Of a DNA stretch of 64,000 nucleotides, positions 1 to 8,495 are shown one piece after another; the first letter of the stretch is position 1; each line of letters starts with the position of its first letter. The position numbers and the translations under genes were made by a program. The notes beneath the pieces were generated by a model. The model made no database searches. It worked only from the letters and a program-made list of their open reading frames with translations, and was not told the DNA's origin. The DNA comes from Kuafuiihalomonas sp039024635 (GTDB lineage Bacteria; Myxococcota; Kuafuiibacteriia; Kuafuiibacteriales; Kuafuiibacteriaceae), in assembly GCA_039024635.1 (NCBI GenBank), contig JBCCQA010000028.1, positions 1-64,000 of the forward strand. Reading direction: 5' to 3'.

Positions 1-1
1 C

Positions 2-253
2 TCGGCTTCTGGCGTGAACGGCAACCAAAGCAGCAACGCTGCCATGGAAAGTGGAGCTGTATATGTGTTCGCGTGGTCGGGCACGACATGGAGGCAGCAA
101 GCCTACGTCAAGTCCTCCAATCCCGACGCGGGCGATTTCTTTGGAGCAAGCGTGGCCGTCGACGCGGGCAAGATGGCCGTCGGAGCGTTGTTCGAGAGCA
201 GCAACGATGTCGTGGCCAGTGGGGTCGTCTTCATTCGCAGGATTGCGGACTAG
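2..253 (+). CDS. FG-GAP repeat protein, C-terminal end (partial)
   Basis: The open frame runs in from before the window and stops at a TAG, so only the last 83 or so residues are visible. They contain a typical FG-GAP blade: a DAGDFFGASVAV segment followed by KMAVGA, the pattern of beta-propeller repeats related to integrin alpha chains. A second partial blade precedes it, ending in SGAVYVFAWSG. Such propellers are usually secreted or surface-anchored in large envelope proteins of this kind of bacterium. The real start and any signal peptide lie outside the window. A GTG at 14 is only an internal codon. Ligand and function cannot be told from this fragment. Confidence 0.75.
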   Translation, partial: SASGVNGNQSSNAAMESGAVYVFAWSGTTWRQQAYVKSSNPDAGDFFGASVAVDAGKMAVGALFESSNDVVASGVVFIRRIAD

Positions 254-320
254 GCGACGGCACTCGTCGCAGCAGCCTCCCGCTGGCCCCAAGGAGCAAG
301 GTGTTTCGTTGATGGATACG

Positions 321-353
321 AGGAGAGTCATTCTCACAAGGGCTCTCTTTTTT
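321..353 (+). terminator. Probable Rho-independent terminator after the FG-GAP gene
   Basis: An imperfect stem pairs AGGAGAGTC (321-329) with GGCTCTCTT (341-349) and runs straight into a T-run ending at 353. It lies about 70 bases after the FG-GAP stop codon and before the next gene. The stem includes G-T wobbles, so strength is uncertain. The rest of 254-467 holds nothing else recognisable. Confidence 0.5.
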
Positions 354-467
354 GGGGTTCAGCTGTGTTCGGGGAATCCAAACAACGACTGGACATCAAC
401 CAGGGCTATTTGGGCTTCCCGCCAAAAACTCTCAGGGGCCCCAAAAATCTCGCGTCACCTCAGTTGA

Positions 468-3400
468 TTGTGCCGTTCCGCGAGGTACTTTCGCACAATG
501 ACTACTGCACCAACGTCTTGGGCGACATGGGCCGGTTCAAGCCTGATTTGGACAGCCGTTTTGAACGGTTGTGGTCCTTCCGAAGAAGTCAATTTCGCAA
601 CCTCGGCCAGCGGGCTTTCAGCGGTCACAATCACAGCTAGCGCATCGACTCTACCCGAGCCGGTCGTAGCCCTCGATGTTTCCCGACTTGCCTTCGATCT
701 GACCGTGGCGAACCCATCGGACGACATCGTCAAAGCGATCTGGACTCACACCGCACCTGGCGGAAGCGTTGTCTACCAAGACGAACTCATTGTAGAAACC
801 CTAGAGGATGGCGCCACTCTCGAAGAAGAGGCTCTCTTCAAGCCAGGAGCCATTCTAGGTACCCACACTTTCACGCTGGCCTGGGAGCGTTCCGACGGAA
901 GTACAAGCTCGTCTTCCGTCAACGTTGACTTGTCCGCAACAGCCACGCCTCCGTTCAGCGTATCCTCGGTCACCACGGGACTTCTCCATTACGGTGACGA
1001 AGTTACTCTGTCTGGTTCGGGGCTCGATACGGTGGAGCGAGTGCAGGTAGGTCGCTGGAACGCCCAAGTCACATCTCAGTCGGGCTCGTCGCTGGTCTTT
1101 GAACTCCCCAAATCCTACGGAGAGAGTGAAATCATACTGTCGTACGACGACGGTGCTCGAACCTACTTGAATCAGGTTACTGTCGGCGGAGAGATCTGGA
1201 AGACGTCTGATAAACCGCTCTCCTTGCGCCCCAAGGAATTCGCTCCTCTTCCTGTCAGCTTCACCGGAGTCAAGCCTTCCCAAGCGGAGTACTACGTTGA
1301 CGGGGTCGCAGGTGGAAACGCTGAGCTGGGATTCGTCTCTAACGGTATCTATACAGCACCGAGTATCGCGCGCGACGTGGAAATCACCGTGCGAATCCCG
1401 TCAGACCCGACACAACCCTCCCTCAGGGTGGAACTCATGGTGCCGGCTACGATTCGGCCTAGGTGCGCACCCCGTCAGGCGTTGTCTTTTAGCCGGACAG
1501 GGATACCGTTTACGCTTCGCGATGACCTGGGTAGAGCGACTCTCGGTGGGACTGCTCTCAAGTCATCAGATGGACCCGGCGAGATCTCGATCGAGGTGGA
1601 CCCAGTGTCGCCGGTTCCAGTTGTTCCTTCAACGCAACCCACCCTCGCGCACGTTCGGATCGCAACGAACTCGAACGCGAGCTACGAAAACGGGTCAGTC
1701 ACGATGCGGTTCCCATTCTCGGGAAGTCTGCAGGGATGGTATCGATCTGGTGGCGCGGGCGCCTTCACCAGCTTAGGCGATTTCGCACCAGTGGACGGTG
1801 CTGTAAGCTTCATGCTTCCTCCCGAAAGCGACTTTGGCGACCTCGTCATCACCTTCCCAGAAACTCATAGCATCGTTTTGTCGCGTAGCTACTCAGGAGT
1901 TTCCGGTCTGGAGGTCCCAGACGAGCTCAACGTGAGCACTTTCGGACCAATCGACTCCAGCGGCGATCCAGTTTTCCCCAACCTCATCAAGGAGGGCACA
2001 GCTTTCCCACTGCTGATAAAAGGAGACCTTCCCGAGACTATCGAGGGCTTCGAGGTGACCAACGCACGAGTCTATTCCATGCAACCTGGCGGTGGCTCCT
2101 GGAACCTTTCGAGCCCGACACTCTTTAGCCTGGTCGAACCCATCATCACGTTCGGCACTTTCCGAGCTGGAAGCCCGGTCATATCTGGAGACCGACAGTT
2201 TGGCATCACGCTCAAGAGCGAAGCTCTTGAGTCTCTTGCGTACGGTGACATCCTCGAGGTGGACATAGAAGCTGTCTCTGGCGGTCAGGCTTTCCCTCTG
2301 CCGACTGGACAGCTAGCCTTTCTCGGCCTGCCTGAGATTCGGGTCCAGCCTGGTGACTCGTACGATGCGCCATTCTCGGGTTTGACGGATGTCTTTACGG
2401 TCGACGGCAAGAGGATTGACGGCTTCATTGACCTCGACGGCTGTCCAGATCCGGGCCTGTGGGAGTCCTCTTGCTCCACCTTCCAGGGAGACCCAACGGC
2501 CATAGGCACGTGCGACTTCGAGAAGACCGGCTGCTACTCCGAAATACACGTGGCGGCAGGAGCAACGCTGGGAGTGGGTAGACCAGTAACCTCAATAGAG
2601 CCGCCAACAGGTCCCCCGGCTCAACCTGTGGATCATCTCGCCGAGTTCGAGGCTGAAGTAGGAAGCCAACTCAAGTGGCCTACGGCGGCTCAGCGAAGCG
2701 CCAACAACGTGGGCATCTTTGCCACTCTTGCTAGCTCGGTCCGTCTTTGGGTCACAGGCGATGTTAAAGTCTACGGCGAACTATACGCAAAGGGCATGAA
2801 TGGGCTGAGTTCATCGTCCGACGTGATGGTGGGGCCCGCGACCCGCTCTGCTTTGCGAGGCGGTCTGGTGCACTGGCTTGACCCCAGCAAGCCAGCCTAC
2901 TTTTTTGGTGGAACAGGTGCTGCGGGCGCCGACAAGAATGGTGCTACTCCAACGTCTGCTCCTCCAGGCCAAAGCGTTGACTTCAGCCAGTTGGACTTTC
3001 AGCCCTACAGAGTGATAATAAATCCGGTCCATACCGAGTTCAGGATTTCAGGCGGAGGAGTTGCTACCGGGGGCGTTGGGGTCACCAGACAAATAACACA
3101 GACTTCGGTTTTTGATCTGTTTAACGATGTCAAGAAAGTTGTCAGTTTGGTCAATCCGAAGGGGGCCTTGGTGGAGGCTCTCAAGGCCGGAGGCCCCGCA
3201 GCCATTAAAGGTACCTTCGTTCAGGCCTTCAACGGATATGCTCAGCCCGACGAGAATGGCGAGGACCAGTCACTTAAGCTCATCGGAGAGATGTTCAAAA
3301 CTTTTGATAACGTCGCACAAGGCAAGTGGCCCCCGGACGCGAAGACAGCCAAAGCCGCGGCAGAGGCACTGAAGTTCTTCGGGGCGGATGTGAAGGTGAA

Positions 3401-5342
3401 TGGCGCGGCCCCATATCTTGCCGCGAACTTCAAGATGTTCGACGACTTTCAGCTTTCTTCTTCTTCGTCTATACAGGCTTCTGGCGCTATGTTCGACACT
3501 GGGGACCCCGACTCGCTCCAGTTCGGAGGCCCACTGGCCGGCATGGGAGGTTTCACTGAAGACCTCAATCCGGCGGAGCTCGGATTCCAAGCGGTGCTGC
3601 CCACCACGGCTGGCCGTGGTGGAGGTGGCGGAGCTGGAGGAGGCGCTTCCGCGATCGCAAAGAGCTATGGCTCTTTCCCGTTCGTCGGAACTCTGTCAAC
3701 TCTCGACAAATTCGACGGAGGAGGAGGAGCAGGAGGCGGAGCGCCAGGCGGAGTCGTAGCGATCTTCGCTGGCGGAACAGCTTTCATCAATCGCTTGGAC
3801 GCCACCGGTGGAAATGGCGGGTTTGGGCATCCCAGTCCCCAGGGGGCCGGCGTCGGCGGCGGAGGAGCCGGCGGTGAAGGAGGCCGTGTGTTCATTCAAG
3901 CGAGGGAGATTTCAGCTCAGGCTCCACTCGACGTCTCAGGGGGGCTGGGCGGCAAGGGCCTCAGCGTACACGCAGGCACTCCAGTGACACCCACCTTTGT
4001 CTTCCCGCAGGTACAGGTCTTCCATGGCTTCCTCAATGGTGGAATGGTCATGTACGACCTCGGCGCATCGGAGATGCGGTTCACCTTCCCCGATGGCCGG
4101 CCATGGCACGCCATCACGTCAGACGCTCTGGATCCAGCGGTTGCGATTAAAAAGGTTAGGGGAATGGGCGAGGCGTTCAGTTCTGGTATCTCGGGAGGTA
4201 TCCTGATGATAGATGACCAAACGAAGATCGTAAGGATGGGCTTCCCCGACTTCTTCACCAATGAAATAGTCGGCGAGCGAGTCAGCCTTGGCTCGGCGAT
4301 CGCGAGCGCCTTCCCTGGATTCGTGCCTGTGGATATTGCACAGGACCCCGAGAACGATAATGATATATTCGTATCAGGATTTGATTCGATATCTCCAGGT
4401 CCTGACTCTGACACGGACGAGGTCTCCTTCAAGCTTTTGAAGCTCGATTCAGATGGACTGAATCCTGTCCAGGTCTTCGCTGATACTTTCAATTCCGGCC
4501 GACGCGTGCGCGGTCTACTGCGATTCTACGGACTTCCGTCTAACATCGACTTTATGTCGGACGGTCGCTTGTACTTCCGGGCGATGCGAGTGCTTGCTGG
4601 TGGCTCCCGCGACTGGCTACACTTTGCGCACGATCCTGTGAACGGCTCGACTACCCTGCTCACGAACAGTCCATACAACACGAGGCCCGTCTTCAGTATT
4701 CTGCGTCCCTCCGAGGATGACACAACGAGCAAGCTCTACGAGATCCAGTCAACCTTCTCATCCAACGGTTTGCTCCGAACCAACACATTCATTCGGACGC
4801 CGAAGCTCGACAATGGGACGGGCGTCATCACGTTCTCCGACAAGAGCGTAGAGATCACCGGGGTTTGGCCAGCAGAAGGGAATGGGGCGAGTCCGGGAAT
4901 TGGTTTTTTCCAGGGGACGTGCTTCACGGTGGATACCGTAGCCGAGAACCCGTACTTCAAGAATTCCCTCGAGTCTTCGAACATTCGTCGAATACCGCAG
5001 ATTGCCGACATCAACGGGAACAAGAACGCGGACCTTGATTTCGTGATTTCTGATGCCGCGACAGAGCTCCGTGTCATAGGATTTGACTCCAGCTACGATT
5101 CGTCGAGCTTGTACGTGTTGGGGCAGAATGACGGTGTGGCAGACCTGCCTGTGAAGCTCAGTGATGGAACAAATATGACACCGAGGAACGTGGTTAGCCC
5201 GGTCGGCGAGAGCGTTGAGATCCAAGCACCTGCAAGCCCTGGTTTCCACAAGTTGTACACGAGCTCAGGGTTCGCCCAGTCTCCGGGGGTTACGGAAATG
5301 AACGGTACTCTCGTTTCCCGACACGTTCTGGTTCTGGATTGA
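468..5342 (+). CDS. Large secreted lipoprotein with IPT/TIG-like and Gly-rich regions
   Basis: A 1624-residue predicted lipoprotein. With the TTG start at 468 the n-region carries three arginines, followed by a hydrophobic stretch and an LNGC lipobox (Cys35). An ATG at 498 is the alternative start; it has GAGG 12 bases upstream but leaves the signal peptide without positive charge. Around residues 160-240 an IPT/TIG-type immunoglobulin-like fold is suggested by the pattern VSSVTTGLLHYGDEVTLSG. Around residues 1040-1160 are dense glycine tracts such as GRGGGGGAGGGAS, alternating with short hydrophobic strands, as in repetitive surface adhesins. The C-terminal third has many D/N-rich segments. 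It is probably surface-exposed and structural or adhesive. No enzyme motif was recognised. Its base composition is less GC-rich than the downstream genes. The next lipoprotein gene follows almost immediately, suggesting cotranscription. Confidence 0.75.
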   Translation: MCRSARYFRTMTTAPTSWATWAGSSLIWTAVLNGCGPSEEVNFATSASGLSAVTITASASTLPEPVVALDVSRLAFDLTVANPSDDIVKAIWTHTAPGGSVVYQDELIVETLEDGATLEEEALFKPGAILGTHTFTLAWERSDGSTSSSSVNVDLSATATPPFSVSSVTTGLLHYGDEVTLSGSGLDTVERVQVGRWNAQVTSQSGSSLVFELPKSYGESEIILSYDDGARTYLNQVTVGGEIWKTSDKPLSLRPKEFAPLPVSFTGVKPSQAEYYVDGVAGGNAELGFVSNGIYTAPSIARDVEITVRIPSDPTQPSLRVELMVPATIRPRCAPRQALSFSRTGIPFTLRDDLGRATLGGTALKSSDGPGEISIEVDPVSPVPVVPSTQPTLAHVRIATNSNASYENGSVTMRFPFSGSLQGWYRSGGAGAFTSLGDFAPVDGAVSFMLPPESDFGDLVITFPETHSIVLSRSYSGVSGLEVPDELNVSTFGPIDSSGDPVFPNLIKEGTAFPLLIKGDLPETIEGFEVTNARVYSMQPGGGSWNLSSPTLFSLVEPIITFGTFRAGSPVISGDRQFGITLKSEALESLAYGDILEVDIEAVSGGQAFPLPTGQLAFLGLPEIRVQPGDSYDAPFSGLTDVFTVDGKRIDGFIDLDGCPDPGLWESSCSTFQGDPTAIGTCDFEKTGCYSEIHVAAGATLGVGRPVTSIEPPTGPPAQPVDHLAEFEAEVGSQLKWPTAAQRSANNVGIFATLASSVRLWVTGDVKVYGELYAKGMNGLSSSSDVMVGPATRSALRGGLVHWLDPSKPAYFFGGTGAAGADKNGATPTSAPPGQSVDFSQLDFQPYRVIINPVHTEFRISGGGVATGGVGVTRQITQTSVFDLFNDVKKVVSLVNPKGALVEALKAGGPAAIKGTFVQAFNGYAQPDENGEDQSLKLIGEMFKTFDNVAQGKWPPDAKTAKAAAEALKFFGADVKVNGAAPYLAANFKMFDDFQLSSSSSIQASGAMFDTGDPDSLQFGGPLAGMGGFTEDLNPAELGFQAVLPTTAGRGGGGGAGGGASAIAKSYGSFPFVGTLSTLDKFDGGGGAGGGAPGGVVAIFAGGTAFINRLDATGGNGGFGHPSPQGAGVGGGGAGGEGGRVFIQAREISAQAPLDVSGGLGGKGLSVHAGTPVTPTFVFPQVQVFHGFLNGGMVMYDLGASEMRFTFPDGRPWHAITSDALDPAVAIKKVRGMGEAFSSGISGGILMIDDQTKIVRMGFPDFFTNEIVGERVSLGSAIASAFPGFVPVDIAQDPENDNDIFVSGFDSISPGPDSDTDEVSFKLLKLDSDGLNPVQVFADTFNSGRRVRGLLRFYGLPSNIDFMSDGRLYFRAMRVLAGGSRDWLHFAHDPVNGSTTLLTNSPYNTRPVFSILRPSEDDTTSKLYEIQSTFSSNGLLRTNTFIRTPKLDNGTGVITFSDKSVEITGVWPAEGNGASPGIGFFQGTCFTVDTVAENPYFKNSLESSNIRRIPQIADINGNKNADLDFVISDAATELRVIGFDSSYDSSSLYVLGQNDGVADLPVKLSDGTNMTPRNVVSPVGESVEIQAPASPGFHKLYTSSGFAQSPGVTEMNGTLVSRHVLVLD

Positions 5343-5350
5343 GGTTGCAG

Positions 5351-6280
5351 GTGTCGTATCTACGAGTAGTCGCTGGTTGGTTCCTGGCCTCTCTGCTTCC
5401 TGCTTGTGGCGAGGGGTCATCTGAGGACACGGGACCCGAGATCCCGGCTCGCGTCATCGAAAGCCTAGCGCTTCCTGTCGACGGCTCGGAGGGTATCGTC
5501 ACTGTCGCGGTGCTGATCCGGGCGCCCGGCGAGTCTGTCGACGTGAGGCTCCTCTGGAACCACCTGCCGACGACGAGTACACCCTCTACGTTCTCGACGA
5601 CCTTCTCGTACGTGCCTCCGGGGGCCGTTGGCAATCTACCCAATGGAGCGCGGCCGCCGTTCTACTACGTACCTCGGGGCGTCGAGGAACAACCCCAGGA
5701 GACGGACATCGTGGTCCTGGACGACGGAACACTCAGAGTCCCGCTTCCAGAAGCCTCCATTGTCGTAGCGGTGGATGTCGACCTCTCGGTCGTCGACGGG
5801 CTGTGCCAACCGTTGGACTTCGAGGTCGAGCTCAACGGAGACAAAAGGTTCAGCCTCAACACCAGGACACGATGGTTGCCTCCATCAAATCTGCGCCCAG
5901 AGTTCGTGATTGAGTCCCAGGCCGAGTTCGAGGCTGACGAGTTCGGCAACTTGACCATCACTTCAGCCGACGAGTGGCCTCTTCTCAGGGTCGTGGCCCC
6001 ATCGGGTGTTTCGGACCAGCGCGTAGAGCGAGAGTGCGACACCGATCTTGTATTTCACAGCACGCTGCGGAAGACCTCTCTGAGCGAAAGTGCGAGCATG
6101 GATCTTTCTGTGCTCAAGGGGCCGTGGCCCGACGCGGCGAGAGTGACAGGTACGTGCGTGGCTCGACTTCCCGAGAACTTCGCCTGTGAGCGCGAGTGGG
6201 GAATCGTGACGGGCGAGCAGCTGAGTAGTCGGACGGAAAGGTACGTGGTCCTCGATTTCCCAAAGCCTCAAGTTCCCTGA
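5351..6280 (+). CDS. Putative lipoprotein of unknown function, coupled to the preceding gene
   Basis: A 309-residue predicted lipoprotein: a short basic start, hydrophobic core and LPAC lipobox (Cys19). GTG at 5351 is preferred because GAGG (5341-5344) sits six bases upstream. That Shine-Dalgarno overlaps the stop codon of the 1624-residue lipoprotein, which suggests translational coupling. A TTG at 5339 is also in frame. The mature part is beta-rich and acidic with no family I recognise; it may be an Ig-like or carbohydrate-binding fold. Pairing with the large Gly-rich lipoprotein suggests the two work as a surface complex, which is inference only. Codon use resembles the preceding gene rather than the GC-rich genes that follow. 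Confidence 0.65.
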   Translation: MSYLRVVAGWFLASLLPACGEGSSEDTGPEIPARVIESLALPVDGSEGIVTVAVLIRAPGESVDVRLLWNHLPTTSTPSTFSTTFSYVPPGAVGNLPNGARPPFYYVPRGVEEQPQETDIVVLDDGTLRVPLPEASIVVAVDVDLSVVDGLCQPLDFEVELNGDKRFSLNTRTRWLPPSNLRPEFVIESQAEFEADEFGNLTITSADEWPLLRVVAPSGVSDQRVERECDTDLVFHSTLRKTSLSESASMDLSVLKGPWPDAARVTGTCVARLPENFACEREWGIVTGEQLSSRTERYVVLDFPKPQVP

Positions 6281-6282
6281 CT

Positions 6283-6553
6283 TGTAGCTGTCCGAGGGCC
6301 TACACCTTCGCCTGGGACGCGTTCCTGACCCATCCCTCGGTCATCGCCCACAGCGACCTGGAGAAGAGCTACGTCAACCAGCGCGTCCTGGCCCTAGACT
6401 GGCTGGGCGCACCGAGCCCAGGGCCACAACCTCTTCGAGGGCCTCACCGCCTGACAGGCCGAGGAATTCATCCGCGTAATCCAGGATCTGCGGGCTCGGC
6501 TGGACTTCCCTGACAGGCTCCGGCCCCTCGACGACGAGAGGACCCATGGATGA
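6283..6553 (+). pseudogene. Decayed C-terminal gene remnant (frameshift plus in-frame stop)
   Basis: Between the lipoprotein and miaB lies a stretch that still reads like protein but in two frames. Frame 1 gives DLEKSYVNQRVLALDWLG up to about 6405. The sense then moves to frame 2 with HNLFEGLTA, hits TGA at 6452-6454, and continues as QAEEFIRVIQDLRARLDFP to a second TGA at 6551-6553. The amphipathic, Glu/Arg-rich end resembles a genuine C-terminus. No full-length start is present. I cannot name the family. It looks like the tail of a gene inactivated by at least one frameshift and one nonsense change, possibly left at the edge of an insertion or deletion. Codon use is GC-rich, like the genes downstream. 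Confidence 0.5.
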
Positions 6554-6603
6554 GACGCGCATTCGGGCTTTGCGAGTTCGGTCCTCCGTGCGATCTGCGG
6601 CCG

Positions 6604-7995
6604 ATGCCTCTGCCGATCGTGGATCAGGCGCCGGCGGTGCCGGACGGGGATGACCGGGACCGCTGGGCCGACGGGCTCGGGGTGCGGCGGGTCTATGTGG
6701 ACAGCTTCGGCTGTCAGATGAATACCCACGACGCCCAGCGGATGGTGAGCGTGATGGCGGCCGAGGGCTGGCTGCCCACCGACGCCCCCGACGACGCGGA
6801 CCTCATCATCCTGAACAGCTGCTCGGTCCGGGAGAAGGCCGAGCAGAAGCTCCGCTCCCGAGCCGGAAGCTTCAAGCAGCTCAAGGTCGACAACCCCAAC
6901 CTCGTCCTCGCCCTTGGGGGCTGCGTCGCTCAGCAGGAGGGAAAGAAGCTCCTCCACCGGGTCCCCCACGCCGACATCGTCTTCGGGCCCGACCACCTGA
7001 ACGATTTGCCCGAGATGGTCGAGTCGGCCCGGAGCGGCCACCGGGTGCTGCGCACCGAGTTCTTGGAGCGTAACGCCTATGCCTTTCCACCCCAGGAGGA
7101 CCACGGCCCGGTCCGGGTGAGCGCCTTCGTCAACGTGATGAAGGGCTGTGACAAGTTTTGCTCCTTCTGCATCGTCCCCTACACCCGGGGCCGAGAGGTC
7201 AGCCGGAGCGCCGACGACATCGTCGACGAGGTGAAGCGCTTGGCCGACCGGGGCACGCTCGAGGTCGTGCTCTTGGGCCAGACCGTCAACGCCTACGGCA
7301 AACGCAAGAAGGACGGCCACATTCCCTTCGACGAGCTTCTGGCCCGGGTGGCCGGGGTGGAGGGCATCCGCCGGGTCCGCTTCACTTCGCCCCACCCCTC
7401 CCACTTCACCGAGGGGCAGATTCGGGCCTTTCGGGACCTTCCTGAGCTGAGCCCCCACATGCATCTGCCTGTACAGTCGGGAAGCAGCGCAGTTCTGAAG
7501 GCCATGCGTCGGGGCTACTCGCGGGAGGAGTATCTGGATGTGGTGGCCCGGCTTCGGGGGACCGCCCCTGAGGTGGCTTTGGGGACCGACATCATCGTCG
7601 GCTTCCCGGGGGAAACGGACGAGGACTTCCAACAGACCTTGAGCCTGGTCGAGGAGGTTCGCTATCATTCCGCCTACAGCTTTGCCTACAGCGAGCGGGT
7701 CGGGACCCGGGCCTTGAGGATCGAGCCCTCGGTCCCGGTCGAGCTTCGCTTCGAGCGACTGCGGGAGCTGCAGCGGGTCCAAGATCGCATCACGGGCGAG
7801 TGGCTGAGCTCCATGGTCGGCCACCAGGAAGAGGTGCTCATCGAGGGTCCGTCCCGGACCGAGCCCGGCCGCAGTACGGGCCGGACGGGAAGCAATCGGC
7901 TGGTCCACGTGGACGGTGCCCACACCGTGGGGGCCTTCCTTAGGGTTCGGATCAGCGAGGCCTTCAAGCATTCCCTGCTCGGGACGCCGATTTGA
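6604..7995 (+). CDS. miaB: tRNA-2-methylthio-N6-dimethylallyladenosine synthase MiaB
   Basis: A radical-SAM methylthiotransferase that adds a methylthio group to i6A37 of tRNAs reading codons that begin with U. Domains in order: N-terminal UPF0004/MTTase domain with three cluster cysteines (Cys37 in DSFGCQMN, Cys73 in NSCSV, Cys107 in LGGCVAQ); radical-SAM core with the CxxxCxxC loop GCDKFCSFC (Cys182, 186, 189); and a C-terminal TRAM-like segment. The VVLLGQTVNAYG motif is typical of MiaB rather than RimO or MtaB. Starting at ATG 6604 gives 463 residues, the usual family length. An ATG at 6550 would add 18 unconserved residues. A cyclic-nucleotide-binding gene follows after 20 bases and may share the transcript. 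Confidence 0.95.
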   Translation: MPLPIVDQAPAVPDGDDRDRWADGLGVRRVYVDSFGCQMNTHDAQRMVSVMAAEGWLPTDAPDDADLIILNSCSVREKAEQKLRSRAGSFKQLKVDNPNLVLALGGCVAQQEGKKLLHRVPHADIVFGPDHLNDLPEMVESARSGHRVLRTEFLERNAYAFPPQEDHGPVRVSAFVNVMKGCDKFCSFCIVPYTRGREVSRSADDIVDEVKRLADRGTLEVVLLGQTVNAYGKRKKDGHIPFDELLARVAGVEGIRRVRFTSPHPSHFTEGQIRAFRDLPELSPHMHLPVQSGSSAVLKAMRRGYSREEYLDVVARLRGTAPEVALGTDIIVGFPGETDEDFQQTLSLVEEVRYHSAYSFAYSERVGTRALRIEPSVPVELRFERLRELQRVQDRITGEWLSSMVGHQEEVLIEGPSRTEPGRSTGRTGSNRLVHVDGAHTVGAFLRVRISEAFKHSLLGTPI

Positions 7996-8015
7996 AGATG
8001 TGGTAGCCACCAAGC

Positions 8016-8495
8016 GTGGCTGGCGGCGGGATCGACGTGGTCAGTGTGCTCAGGAGCACAGACCTATTTCGCAACTTCACAGACACCGGGCTTCAGATCA
8101 TGGCCTCGGTGGCGGAGCTGAAAGAGATTCCGCCCCAGACGCCGCTCTTCGTCGAGAACATGATCGGCGACTCCATGTACGTCATCGCCGAGGGCCGGGT
8201 TCGGCTGGCGGTGCGGTCGCCCGACGGGCGGGAGCTTCGGCTTGCTTCGTTGGCCGCTCCGGCGACCCTCGGTGAGGCCGCTCTCCTTCGCTCGGGGCCC
8301 CGCTTGTGTTCGGCCACGGCCGAGGTCCACGCCACCGTGCTCGAGTTCAGCCGCAAAGACATCGCGGGGCTTCAGCGGAGCAAGCCTCAAGCCGTCATGA
8401 AGCTGATGATGGCGGTCGTGGACACGGTCGGGGATCGGGTTCGGAATCTGGACGCAGACCTGCGCGAGTTTCTGAGCTGGCGGGCCGGCGGTTGA
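8016..8495 (+). CDS. Cyclic nucleotide-binding (Crp-like) domain protein without DNA-binding domain
   Basis: A 159-residue single-domain protein of the cNMP-binding fold: LFRNFTDTGLQIMA entry helix, beta-roll with GDSMYVIAEGRVRL, and the phosphate-binding-cassette region ATLGEAALLRSGPRLCSATA. The canonical Arg of the cassette is replaced or shifted, so cAMP binding is not assured. No helix-turn-helix follows, so it is not a classic Crp regulator. It more likely acts as a stand-alone sensor or partner subunit. GTG 8016 is used as the start; GTG codons at 8037 and 8046 are alternatives. Its stop codon overlaps the TTG start of the downstream recombinase (TTGA, 8492-8495), implying coupled translation. 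Confidence 0.75.
   Translation: MAGGGIDVVSVLRSTDLFRNFTDTGLQIMASVAELKEIPPQTPLFVENMIGDSMYVIAEGRVRLAVRSPDGRELRLASLAAPATLGEAALLRSGPRLCSATAEVHATVLEFSRKDIAGLQRSKPQAVMKLMMAVVDTVGDRVRNLDADLREFLSWRAGG

Noticed and set aside
6394..8013. Open frame antisense to miaB and the cNMP gene region
   Set aside because: It is a shadow produced by GC-rich codon bias; MiaB has full motifs on the plus strand.
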